Positions 10,385 through 20,949 of a stretch of DNA of 64,000 bases are shown here, one piece after another. Position numbers and translations under genes: made by a program. Below the pieces are notes generated by a model. That model was not told the origin of the DNA. It worked only from the letters and a program-made list of their open reading frames with translations, and made no database searches. The stretch lies in NCBI RefSeq assembly GCF_001625305.1, contig NW_017803091.1:75674-139673 (forward strand), in the 5' to 3' direction. Position 1 is the stretch's first letter. Each line of letters starts with the position of its first letter. Origin of the DNA: Branchiostoma belcheri. Its lineage: Eukaryota > Chordata > Leptocardii > Amphioxiformes > Branchiostomatidae.

Positions 10385-11330
10385 GAAAACTAGAAAGGCC
10401 GACATTTGCTTGGGAGCAAATACAGCATATTTCAGTCCATCTCCCTCCCACGCAAAAGTGGACTATTCCAAACTTACCCCAGTGCAAAACTGGCAAAGGT
10501 TCTCAAATAGTAGCTATATGAGAACAAAGATGCAACAACAAGTAACGTTACTTTGGATCTCGAAAGCTTTACTAATCTTATTACAGGTATGCAAAAACTA
10601 ACAATGATGAGATTTGATACATTTTGAAGGTCTTAGGCACATAAAATTGAATGTGTGGGTTATTACGCACCACTTAGGTGCAATGTGACCTCAGGTAACC
10701 CGCAATGGAACACATGTTCCATGGATGGAACCGGCCATTCTTTAGATAGAACATGGAACGGGTACAGCACTTTTGGCCCTTTTTTTGCTGAAAATAGCCA
10801 TTTAAGTCCCCCAAATGAGTCATTTGGAAGTGTATGCCAAATATGTGACTGCTATTCTGTAGACACATGTTCAAGGTACCCTTATACTGAATTTCAGATC
10901 ATTTGGTTGTAAAACCAGGGCTCAGGATCCAAAAGTCCATTTTTTGTCGAAAAATGCCCCAAAAAACCTTCATAAAAATTTTTCAAAGGCATGTATCAAA
11001 AAAATGAAAAAAACGCCTGGGGGTATTGGCCCACTCTACCTCCATGCCAAATTTCAAGTCATTTGGCTGAATGATGGTGGAGTTGAATCCCTTTGACTGT
11101 GTGGCAGGAGAAGGAGGAGAAGGAGGAGAAGAAGAAACACCAGAGAACACAATATATTTCATCCATACCATGGTATGGACTGAAATATAATAATGGTACG
11201 TGTGTGTGGAAATAATGGTACGTGAGTGTGGAAATAATGGTACGTGAGTGTGAAAATAATGGTACGTGAGTGTGGAAAAAATACGTGCATATAGACTACC
11301 CAACCCTCCGCCCACGTCTGCAGACGAAGA
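10385..11330 (+). repeat. Family B element with minisatellite in palindrome spacer
   Basis: Begins with GAAAGGCCGACATTTGCT and AGCAAATACAGCATATTTCA, as in the copy at 4210-4330. It contains a near-palindrome around CCATACCATGGTATGG (about 11164-11180) and a 22-bp tandem repeat at 11196-11280. Confidence 0.55.
11196..11280. repeat. 22-bp minisatellite
   Basis: About four copies of a unit reading AATGGTACGTGAGTGTGGAA plus AT, with single-base variants. Confidence 0.85.
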
Positions 11331-12999
11331 AATTGGGCAAGTCTACTTGAACCCCTTTCAGAGGAGGGGCAGTATGGGGAATGGTAGATTTAAAGGCTTT
11401 TTAAAAATCATTTTCTTTACGAATTCAAACCACTTTTCTATACACACCTTACATTAAACTCTTATAACAGATTTTTTCAACCAAATCTCGTAACCTTTAC
11501 AATGTGAGTAGTTTTAGGAAGTACAATGTTCAATACCTAGACATTTTACATAGTATTAAGCAAGACGCGGGTCATAATTAACGCCCTATCTACAACACAG
11601 AACGGCTAACCCCTCTTGGCAAACTGTATAAGCATTTAGGTCACACTAAATTTTAGCACCATCTATCAAAGAAGAAATTTCTTCTTCTCACCTTTAATCA
11701 TCTTGAACTTCCAAAATATTGCCCATTACTCCAAACTTTATTACTGCGAGTACGAACAAACGCTTAAATACTTCATTTTCCCATACTGTGCAATGTTTGA
11801 ATATAGTGTTTAGTTATTGTCATTATTACTACATTAGGTGGGAATGGGCTGGCGGTTACATACTGTTGATTTTGTTACACCACACTGTGTCTTTCTTACA
11901 ATATTTGTTTTAGTGCATTCTGGTTAAATATAAGTGCTCAAGCTTGAGTGCGTCACCTCTATGGTTGTTTTTGCTGTCTTATTTGAATAAAAAAAAACTT
12001 CTAGGAGATATTTAATATCTATATCATTTCCCGGCCCGGAATCTCAATTGTGCGCCGTTCCGTTCTGCAGACAAGCTGCTTTTAGAAGCCTCATCGTAAG
12101 TACAGAAAGTTCTCCACATCTCCAAATTACTCTACTAACCACTTAGATTAAGAAGCGTCATTGCAATTTTGATATTTTAGTTCTTGTCGATCTGTAGTGG
12201 AAAATTTGTTGTGTACCATATGTACTCTGTAATGTCTCTTTTTATGAACGAAACAGAACAATGGTCCAAATTCGAACGTCTGTTTGGGTAGAATCCATAA
12301 TTGTAAAATTATAGCTTTGTTCCAACACAATAAAAACCCAAACCGTGAATTTTTAGTCAATCTCGTCAACCTCCGTCTGATGACTGATGATTCACTTTGC
12401 TTACTTTTCGGACGAGAGCAACTAAAAATTCATGGTGAGTGTTTCTCGATGCTAAAATTCAACAACAATGGTCCAAAATGTGCAGAATGAGTTCTTTGAT
12501 CTTGATGTGGTAGCGCAAATGAACAAGCCTAGTTTTAAACATGACTGCTGGCATAAAACTACTCAACAAGGCAATGTTACATTTGGTAATTGTCTAGGTG
12601 TAACTTTTTCACCACACTAAAAAATAATTGAAAGTTTATGACTAAATATTCTCAAGTTAGTCAAGAAATAAATCAGGTAACAAATCAGTATGTGAGGAAA
12701 CCTTAATCATATTCAAGTAAAATCAACATGTCAGATGCATCCACATATGAGACGTCACGTACTTCAACTAGTTTGATATGCATTGTCTGGTATGTGAAGG
12801 CGACTCGTGGGCGGCTTCAAATACATAGATATTGGTTGCTTCCGTCTGCCAACTAACGTCAGAGGTTTTGCAACGCTACATTTTGTCCCTGAAATTATTT
12901 TCTGTTTACACAATGCCTCTTTACAATGAGGTGTCCAGAGTCACCGTGTCTTCGTCTTATCTTTGTCATGCTAGCGTGTCTTGAAGAAGTCTCAGAGCC

Positions 13000-14033
13000 A
13001 TGGCCGAAGACCTGAACGCCGACGCCGTACCAAATGTCGTTAGAAACGACAGCACAACTGAACCAGGTACCCGAACTGTTCCACCTACCGTCAGGCAAAC
13101 TTACGAAGATGTTAACAACTACATCTCTGGTACATGTGAGGAAAATGAACACGATGACGATGAACATTTATCTATCCAAAGCGGTTCTGCCTTTGAGAAC
13201 AGGGAGACAATTAATATCAGCCCTGGGGATTTTGATACCTACGCCATTGCATATACATGCAAGGCCCAGGATACCCGGATAAAGAAAAATGTAGAAGAGA
13301 CGAAACGTAAACCGTTTCAGGGATCAAAAACAACGTCCAGCAGCCACAATGACAACGACATCCACTTGGCAGGGTGTGGCTCCGTCCAGAATTATACTGA
13401 TACTTTCAATGGAAACGATGGTAACATGCTACAGGCCAGAGATCCAAGTCCGATGTACACACATAAAACTGTGAAACCCTGATCCAATACACTCTGAAAA
13501 CAAAGTTTTCCCCAATCCAATGTACCTGCATTGCACCTGGGAGGTTTCTAATGCCAGCCCTAAATCCGCTTTCAAGCCAAGTGAACCATTTCAGGAAATA
13601 AAATCCAACAGTCGCACACAAGCCATGGATTCAAATCCAATGTGCACACCTAACACTACAACCCCTTATCCGTTGCACCCTAAAGACAGCGTCAATCCAG
13701 ATCGAGTGTACACGAACCTACAAAATACCATAGAGCCTTCTAACGCTAGCCCTGGATCCTCCTTCATGTCAAGTATGCCTAGTGGTGATATTCCCTGCAC
13801 CCTGACATCAGCTGATACACATCAGCAAGAAGAGCAAGTGTGCCAGAATAACCTAGAATGCAACGGTTTATCAGATACTCAACCAGAACTGCCCTCGCAG
13901 GATCTACCATCAGCAGCTTCAAACGACATCAATGATGTCTCGAGCAACCCGTTGAGCAATATTAATGATGTCCTGAATGCCCTGAATCCAAATCCGATAT
14001 ACGGGCCAAACGTCCAGAATAGTGCAGCTTGCG
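13000..14033 (+). pseudogene. Exon 1 of right gene copy, frameshifted
   Basis: Counterpart of 6833-7889, with the same ATG context and the same phase-1 donor (GCG|GTAAGA at 14034). The frame opened at 13000 stops at 13480-13482 because of one extra base within GTGAAACCCTGATCC, where the left copy has GTGAACCCTTATCC. The original frame resumes at about 13484 and runs through NPMYLHC, SNPMC, TPYP and NPIY motifs to the donor. The copy is also 3 codons shorter near residue 17. One indel could be a sequencing error, but the NHL exon of the same copy also has a frameshift, so decay is more likely. Confidence 0.7.
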
Positions 14034-14603
14034 GTAAGAACTTTATGAACTTTTTTATTGTTTCTATTCTCCGACCATCCTTTCGAGTACTATGTATGGT
14101 AACAATTATTAAACAAAAATTCTACAATACTAATGTATCATATATTTAGAACAAAAAATGTTGTGGATGGTATGAATGAAATACATTGTTTTTACTCATG
14201 GTTCTCATTCTTCTCCTGTCATTTGCTTAACTTCTTCATTTTTAGGCCAAATGACATAAAATTTGGTATGAAGGTAGAATTGGCCAATACCAATAGTGGG
14301 CGAGTGCCAATAGGCACGCAGCATTCTATATGCGAAAGGAGGTGTTCGTCTTTTCGGGTGTTGAAATAATGAGGTCATTGCTACATACTAACATTAAAGT
14401 CCATTTGTGTTGGTAGTTACATGTTTAAAGTTAAAACTTTTGATCCAACACAAAGAAATCTCTCACCTAGAGCTTTCGACCAGTCACTCTGGTCTTCCTC
14501 AGTAGACTGACCCAGTGAAGCTTGTCACGTGGCTTCTTTGAAGTGTGACGTCAACACTGGGTCAAAGGTATCTGGTAGACGATGTCGGCCCCCGTCGCGG
14601 TTC

Positions 14604-14837
14604 AATGAAGGTTAATGGGCCCTGATGTATATGGTTTCCTTCACCCCTCTCAAGAGATAGTCTTGTTCAGTGTCCAAAATCCTTACAGTGTCAAGAGAAA
14701 CAAAGTGTACGGGTGACTATATGGATGTGTTGTGACACCCCTGAACTTGACACTGTAAGGATTTTGGACACTGAATAATAATATTTCTTGAGAGGGGTGA
14801 AGGCAGCCATATACATCAGGGCCCATCAACCTTCATT
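14604..14837. repeat. 92-bp-arm inverted repeat
   Basis: Left arm 14604-14695, loop of about 50 nt, right arm 14746-14837. The arms contain AATGGGCCCTGATGTATATG and its complement, and ATCCTTACAGTGTCAAG and its complement. It lies in intron 1 of the right gene copy beside a block (GACCAGTCACTCTGGTCTTC, near 14480) shared with 4830-4850 of the left arm. The left arm keeps only a degenerate remnant near 4740-4800. Probably a fold-back MITE. Confidence 0.75.
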
Positions 14838-15359
14838 TTTTTGCAGTTCTAATTCCATAATTGCAATCTTTCCTAACTTAGACCCAAATCTATTTCCTAC
14901 TGGCAAAATAATGTGAAAATAAATTGGCAAAATAAAAGAAACAACAATATTCTTAAAAACCATGATTTTATTCAGAATTTACACATACAAACTTGGCATC
15001 TAAAATTCTAAACCTAAAATTCTATGCCTTTCTCTGCTCAAAGCTGCTGATATGCACTTCAACCAATCTGTAGAATTCTGCTTTCTGCTGCTGTTCATTC
15101 TCCGCCATCACTTGATCAGTATGCTGTCACTTTGACTGGCTTGGTAGGGAAGAAACAATCCCTTATATATCAAGTCACTAACAAACTAGAAAAACTGTTT
15201 TTTTAATTCACTAACTCACAATGGCCTAATGCAAATATCTGAGTCTGATTTACATATTCACTTACCTATGCTGAAATTGATTGAAAGTTTAGGTGTGATA
15301 TAACTCAGTCTATTTTCCCAAGCATTTTGATGCAATCAGAATTTCTCCTTTTGAAATTG

Positions 15360-15600
15360 GAGATTGTCCTGTAAAAATTCCCACTTGTCCTAGGACAAAT
15401 TGGATTTCCTATATCCCCTAGGAGAATCTGGAATCCTCCTAGAAGAGATTGGAATTCAGATATTCAGATCCCAGTTTTGTAGAAGAAAAACTTGAATTCC
15501 AGTCTCCCCTAGGGGAGATAGAGATTCCAATCTCCCCTAGGTGGATTCCGGATCCCCCTGGATTCCAATCTCCCCTGGATTCCAATCTCCCCTGTGACAT
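15360..15600. repeat. GATTCCAATCTCCCCT minisatellite
   Basis: Degenerate tandem copies of GATTCCAATCTCCCCTAGG and related units, some in reverse orientation (CTAGGGGAGATAGAG). The open frame crossing it (15449-15757, plus) is a repeat artefact. Confidence 0.65.
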
Positions 15601-16133
15601 ATATTTGACGTACTATAAGCAGCAAGCTTCTGTATGTAACATTTCGGACCCCAGTCACTATGTTTTCAATCGAAATATTTATGGATACGTACCATGTGCC
15701 CGTGGTTTCGCCGTATGCTTCCTCAGTAATGTATGTCGTAACACCCGTTATTTTTAACGTCTGATTTAACGGTTCCGGTTGCCATTTTGAGTTTCATTAG
15801 CCAGGATACCAATATTGAATTGAATTTGTACGCATTAAGTAATATTGTATTTTGATATGCCTTGTATTAATGCACTTATGTGTCAGTGGTAGCCACTACC
15901 AGCGTTGTTGTTGCCTGGTTGCCACTTGTTATGCACTGTTGCATTTAAATAAACAAACAGACAAACAATATCAATTGAGGTAGCTTCACAACAATTTATT
16001 CATTTGGTTCTCGGATCCATCCGCTTCCTTTTTGTCTGACTTGAAGATAAAATAACGTTCTGAAGTAACTACAAAATACTCATACGTTGGTCCAAACAGT
16101 TGACTTACATGACACTAATCTGTAATATTTCAG

Positions 16134-16246
16134 GGTGCAGCCGACGCCAGCTCTGTTTAGCTGCAGTATATACAGCTACGGTCCTTGTGTCGTGCGTCGT
16201 TATTGGAGTCTTTCTCTGGTTAACTTTAAGCGCCAGCTCAACAAGG
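16134..16246 (+). CDS. Transmembrane exon, right gene copy
   Basis: Same 113-nt size and phases (1 in, 0 out) as 3229-3341, with acceptor ATATTTCAG and donor GTAGGC. It encodes GCSRRQLCLAAVYTATVLV and the rest of the helix, then a Ser-rich linker ending STR. Intact by itself, but it belongs to a copy with frameshifts elsewhere. Confidence 0.75.
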
Positions 16247-16851
16247 GTAGGCCTCTGTCTTATAGCCTTGTCTCTCTTTCGCTATGTTCACCGTTTCGTG
16301 AGCTTTATTTTGGATTTTAGAGTTCTGGTTTATTTATAGGCAGACGTCACTATTGCGTTGCGCAGTAGAGACCCTAAAAGGGTTGTATTTCCTATTTAGT
16401 ATGTTTGAAAATCCCTTTTCCCTCGAAATTTTTGGTCCAGTTTAAAGTTTTTTGGGCTAGAAGGAACATGTAGGGCCTTAACCTTCCTACTTTAGTCAAT
16501 TTTTGGTCTAATATTACCAGATTAGTGGGCATAATGAGAAACCTGAGTGATGAGGTCTTGTCTGCTCATGACGGATGGATACATGAAAAACTTAGGTCAA
16601 AAGTAGGGTTTGTTTACTGTTATCACCTGTTTTCAGAGTTTAAGCTAGTCACCCCTCCCCCTGTTTTCTGTCTATATTTGGAAGGCAGACTCTTGTAATT
16701 CTCTGATGCAGAAGAATTTTTGAGATTGAAATGTGAGAAAGTACATTGAAGAGGGCATCTTTCAGTGTATTTAACCGTAGTTTTCTATAACTAAACGTAA
16801 AAGTAGTAATGTCTGCCATTATGTATGTTGTCTGCATACGATACATAAACT

Positions 16852-17775
16852 AGAGTTCCACGATCTCCTACCTTCGCCAAATGATGTTAGCTTTTATGAT
16901 TAAGAAATTATATATTAATCCCCCTAATTATGCAAATAGGATCCTCAATTGCATGAATTATATCTGTTGATCAAATTATCCACCAAAAGACAGTCTTATC
17001 TTAACAAAGAATGCCATGATGACATTTTCTCATACATTATGCAAATGATGTCCTTATTTGAATAAGTTATGTTTAATTATGTTCACCTTAACTTAACTTT
17101 CAAACACCCATATAAAAGTATAAAATTCCAGGCAGTTACCACTATGCAATTATAATATTTTCTCATTAATTATGCAAATTAAGTCTTCATTTGCATAATC
17201 GATATCTGCCTGTGTTTCTCTCATTCTTAATGACATATGTCACACGCTTGAACTTCCTATTATGGAATGCAGCTGATAAATAGATTTTCCTAATTAATTA
17301 TTATATCCATATTTGCATAATTGTAATATCATTATGTCAAGCATCACTCAAGCTACCTACATACCAAAAATCACGATGATCCATCAATCGGTTCTTGAGT
17401 TATCCCCCTTTAAACATTTGTCCATTAAACCCACCTGCAGTTCTAGAGCAAGCAACTAGGGGGCTCAAACTCATGTCACTTTATTCCCAGCACAAGAGCT
17501 ATCTACCATCTAAATTTCGTCACCCTAGCATGTCTGGATCATGAGATATCAAAACCGGAAGTTCTGCTGCAGTACCATAACAAGCCGCCAGGTGGCCCAA
17601 AATCTAATCATTTTGAGGTCTCATCAAGACCTACCCACCTACCAAATATCAAGACAATCCATCAAGACCTTCTCAAGTTATCGTGTTGACAGACAGACAG
17701 ACAGACAGACAGACACACACACACACACACATACACGAACGCCCCTGAAAACATAACCTTCTTGGCGAAGGTAAA
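16852..17775 (-). mobile_element. Family A element in intron 2 of right copy
   Basis: Opens with AGAGTTCCACGATCTCCTACC and TTCGCC and closes with CTTCTTGGCGAAGGTA, with TTATGCAAAT blocks inside. A CAGA/CA microsatellite sits at 17688-17731. No equivalent is present at this point in the left arm. Confidence 0.6.
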
Positions 17776-18179
17776 AAAGGGTCAAGCTTCACAAAACAGT
17801 AAACAAGAATGTGCAGATCTCATACCTAAGGCTTGTGTAAATGTTTCATCTCATTGTTTATGGAAATAAGGTTGTACTTATAATCATAATTCTAGTTTTC
17901 GCAGCTCAAATTTGATGTTAACATGTAACTAATCTCGGCATGTCATAAGTATAAAAATCGCAACATTTACCGATAAGGAATCATAGTATTTTCCCCAAAA
18001 TTATGCAAAATTGACCTTTAAATCTAGACCTTTGTCTTCCTACGGCCTACACATGTACACGCACACAAATTCGTCAAAAACCCGTAAAGGTCTTAAGTTA
18101 TGTCGACCACAAATATTCGGAAATTTGTGTTGTACCATTTTCGTTATCGCGTGAAAAATCCCCCAAAAAAATCGGAAAC

Positions 18180-18262
18180 ACACACACACACACACACACG
18201 AACACACACACACAGAAAGAGAGAGAGAGAAAGAGAGTGAGAGTGAGAGAGAGAGAGAAACC
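18180..18262. repeat. CA/GA microsatellite
   Basis: (CA)n followed by (GA)n; right-arm equivalent of the CT tract at 2778-2842. Confidence 0.9.
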
Positions 18263-18811
18263 TTCGGAGATGGTGTGCTTTGCCGAAGGGCAGTTTAATA
18301 GGCTATATAGATGCAGTTACAGTTACAGACACAGGCCGAAAACAAAACCTTGTGCACACAAGGTTGTATGATCCTTTAGAAGTAGGCAATAGCTTACTGC
18401 GCTTCTTCTTTCAATAAATCCGTAAAAAAATTATCAGGTCGGTACACGAATGAATAGCAAAGTTCTTTGATCACAACCATTTATTTTGTACGAGCCGACG
18501 TTTCGATGACCGCTATTCATTCTTCCAATACAGTTTGGTAAAATTACTACGACGACGACTTCTACCACTTCTACTGTCTATACTCTTACCTCTGTACCAA
18601 CTGGAGGTGTCAGCTCTGTCCCCACGTTCTCAGCAGTCTCCAACACCTCACAACGCCAAGGTGAGACTAGGACGAAAGTTTAGTTGTTGGTAGGAAAGGT
18701 TAAAGCATAATACGCCACTCCAGAAGCTAGTTTCCTTCCTCAGAGTGTAAAACCTACTGTGCATGAATCCAGTTTGTGCCTGTACGCAGCTAGAACATTG
18801 TAGCGATTGAG

Positions 18812-18815
18812 TTAA
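18812..18815. other. Empty TTAA target site
   Basis: Sequence GATTGAGTTAAGTGGAAATC is uninterrupted here, whereas the left arm has a piggyBac-like element immediately after the matching TTAA (2204-2207). Confidence 0.75.
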
Positions 18816-18941
18816 GTGGAAATCGCCGAGGAGCCTTCCAAGTTAGTGAGCTTTTATGTGTTTCGTGTGTTTCAAGAATTTGATCGCCACAAACATCTCA
18901 CTACTGTTGTCTGTCTATCTTTTTTCCTGAAAGTTACTCAG

Positions 18942-19107
18942 GAATGGCGGGACGACCACCGCTGTGGAGACGGTTACACTACAGGAGATGGGAGGACCGC
19001 TGAGTGTGACCCTGACAGTACCATCCCATGCTGCTCTCCGGGCAACTGGTGTGGGAACACTGCAGGACACTGTTACTGCGTGGGCTGTGTCGACTACCGT
19101 AACTCAG
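18942..19107 (+). CDS. Hevein-like 8-cysteine exon, right gene copy
   Basis: 166 nt, phase 0 in and phase 1 out, acceptor TTACTCAG and donor GTTGGT, exactly matching 1133-1298. All eight cysteines are kept (RCG, AEC, PCC, WCG, HCYC, GC). Differences from the left copy are few (for example STIPCC for STWPCC and VGCVDY for AGCVYY). Conservation of the cysteine frame suggests that this module was under constraint until recently. Confidence 0.75.
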
Positions 19108-19195
19108 GTTGGTACTTGATAATTTATGAAGGTGTGTTGTATGTGTGGTTGTATGTTTCATGCGTGTGTGTGTGTAGTCTCCGAACAGTTATTTT

Positions 19196-19955
19196 TACCT
19201 CCATGAAAAATGGAGGTATTGTTTTTGGCGTGCCTGTGTTTGTCTGTGTGTGTGTTTGTGTTTCCGCACATTTGTAGTCAGCATTACTCAAGAACGCCTG
19301 TATGCATTGTGATGATATTTGGTATGTTGGTAGGTCGTAGGAAGACAAAGATCAACGTCATGACGTCAAATATGGGCCTCCTGGTGGCTGACCTTGGTAC
19401 TGCAGCAAAACTTCCGTTTTTTGTATCTTTTGTCCTGAACATGCTATGGTCTTGGATTTTTGGTGACAGATAGCTTTTTCTGTCAGGAATAAGTGGAGTG
19501 GATTTTGTCCTCCCAGCAACTTGTTCTGTTTCTGTAGGGGACTTAATGGTGAAATCTTTTAAAGCTGATAAATCCAGAAAGGAACAGTGTATTTTTTATT
19601 TTTGGTATGTAGGCAGCTCAGAGAGATAGATGTACATAAAAAAACTGCAAATTTTGCAAAAGCAGACCTAATTTGCATATTTAAGGAGGTTTTTTTAATG
19701 TAAAAGTACCTTTATACGTCTAATGTATGTTATCTATGGTAAGTGGAACATAAGCAGATAGCAATTCTGCAAATGATGACCTAATTTTGATAATTAATGT
19801 GAACATTATTCTGTGATTCCGTATTAGTGAATGATGGGAATCTTATACCTTGTGGCATGTGTAAGTTACTTAAAGGTTATCACTTTGCTTGTATTATGTT
19901 AATGTATAGATCATTTGCATAATCAATGAGCACATGTTGAAATGAAGTATGACAA
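19196..19955 (+). repeat. Family A element after hevein-like exon
   Basis: Begins ACCTCCATGAAAAATGGAGG, a small palindrome typical of the family start, then GTTTTTGGCGTG and the conserved GGTACTGCAGCA block. Orthologous to the minus-strand copy at 1-1036, so it predates the inverted duplication. Confidence 0.65.
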
Positions 19956-20050
19956 AGGAATTTAACATTTTACAAGAAGGCGTGAATTGTGTGTGTTCTT
20001 TTGTGTATATGTGCGTGGGTGGGTGTGTTATTTACATGTATGCATGTGTG

Positions 20051-20051
<1 letters not shown>

Positions 20052-20082
<31 letters not shown>

Positions 20083-20084
20083 GT
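20052..20084. repeat. GT microsatellite
   Basis: Uninterrupted (GT)n inside a longer T/G-rich tract. Confidence 0.9.
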
Positions 20085-20109
20085 CTGTCGCCCATGCATG
20101 AGTATTTGT

Positions 20110-20397
20110 ATCTGTATCAGTATAGCCGGTATAACCGCCGTTCAACGAAACACACCAGCTTCGCATGCACGCGGCTCGGCGGCAGCTACGTATATCACAC
20201 CGAACGACTTGTTATACTTAATCTTTGCACATTTGCAATTGATTGCAGGAGTTGTTTAAAGCTTTCTAGTGATGATGCCCCAACAGTGGAAATACGAGTT
20301 TTCGAATACCTCAATTCTAGGTTGATAACTCTGATATTTGAAGGCATGACTGTTTCTTGTTCTTTTCTGGGCTGGTATCAGATATTTAGTGGTTGGT
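20110..20397 (+). repeat. SINE-like dispersed repeat (family F)
   Basis: Matches 30285-30550 over about 250 bp, including AGCCGGTATAACC, CACACCAGCTTCGCATGCAC, CGGCAGC and TTAAAGCTTTCTA. It is cut by the assembly gap. GC-rich head and AT-rich tail suggest a SINE, but no tRNA-like box is clear. Confidence 0.5.
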
Positions 20398-20417
20398 NNN
20401 NNNNNNNNNNNNNNNNN
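20398..20417. other. Assembly gap
   Basis: Run of 20 N, probably nominal size. It lies directly before the NHL exon of the right gene copy, so upstream NHL sequence may be missing here. Confidence 1.
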
Positions 20418-20925
20418 AAGAAGTTCGACCTAGGCTTCCCGGGACCTTCTTCCCTGCCCTCCATTGCGATAGACGTGCGCAACAATAAATCATCGTCGGA
20501 CAGGGAAAACAGTAAAGATGTTTGATCCAGACGGCTCTCTGTATCGGAGTTTTAAAGCGTCATCAGGTAGTGAGCGAGGTATGATCGGAGGAGTCATATC
20601 GGATGGCGAGGGAAATATACTGCTTACACTTATGCATGAAGCTGTTGAGATGTACAGTCACTCCGGAGACAAGATATTTGAATTTGCTGGAAGGGGTAAG
20701 CGCCAGTACGGTATTTGCCTGGATAATTTTGGTAACATTTTCGTAGCGGACAATGAAAACCACTGGGTAGACATGTTCACAAGCCGCGGGGTTTTTGTCC
20801 GTACCATCGCGAACATTGAAGACCCGTCTGGTATCGCTATGGGACCAGATGGAGAGATGGTGGTGACTAGCGCAAAGATGAGATCCACTGTAACTATCTT
20901 TCCACGCCACATGATTCTTCCTTAA
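20418..20925 (+). pseudogene. NHL-repeat exon of right gene copy, frameshifted
   Basis: From the gap edge one frame reads KKFDLGFPGPSSLPSIAIDV to about 20513, ending DRENSK, then hits a stop. The next frame continues MFDPDGSLYRSF to a stop at 20923-20925 with the terminus TVTIFPRHMILP. The junction fits loss of a few bases between DRENSK and MFDPDG. The second frame holds about three NHL-type repeats, clearest at YGICLDNFGNIFVADNENHW followed by VDMF and GVFVRTI. NHL repeats form a beta-propeller binding surface. The exon follows the hevein-like exon on the same strand and gives the C-terminal, extracellular part of the predicted type II protein. Alternatively it could belong to a separate NHL gene broken by the gap. 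Confidence 0.7.
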
Positions 20926-20949
20926 CCTCATACGAAGGATGAATTTTGG

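Larger units (their letters stand above)
11395..19955 (+). repeat. Right arm of large inverted duplication
   Basis: Reverse-complement partner of 1-9505. Similarity continues at least through the AT-rich element that starts near 19196, which pairs with the one ending near 1036 on the left. The right arm lacks the piggyBac-like and CACTA-like insertions of the left arm and carries its own 92-bp-arm hairpin at 14604-14837. The two copies of the membrane-protein gene diverge from the centre, with start codons at 7889 (minus) and 13000 (plus), so the 5.1 kb between them would hold both promoters. Confidence 0.85.

Noticed and set aside
9505-11395. Inverted duplication as an assembly artefact joining two haplotypes
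   Set aside because: There is no gap at the centre, divergence is far above what I would expect for alleles, and each arm carries private insertions; not excluded without long reads.
19987-20525. Long plus-strand frames over the GT microsatellite and gap
   Set aside because: Translated microsatellite plus SINE-like repeat; only the part after the gap (20418 onward) is real NHL-type coding sequence.
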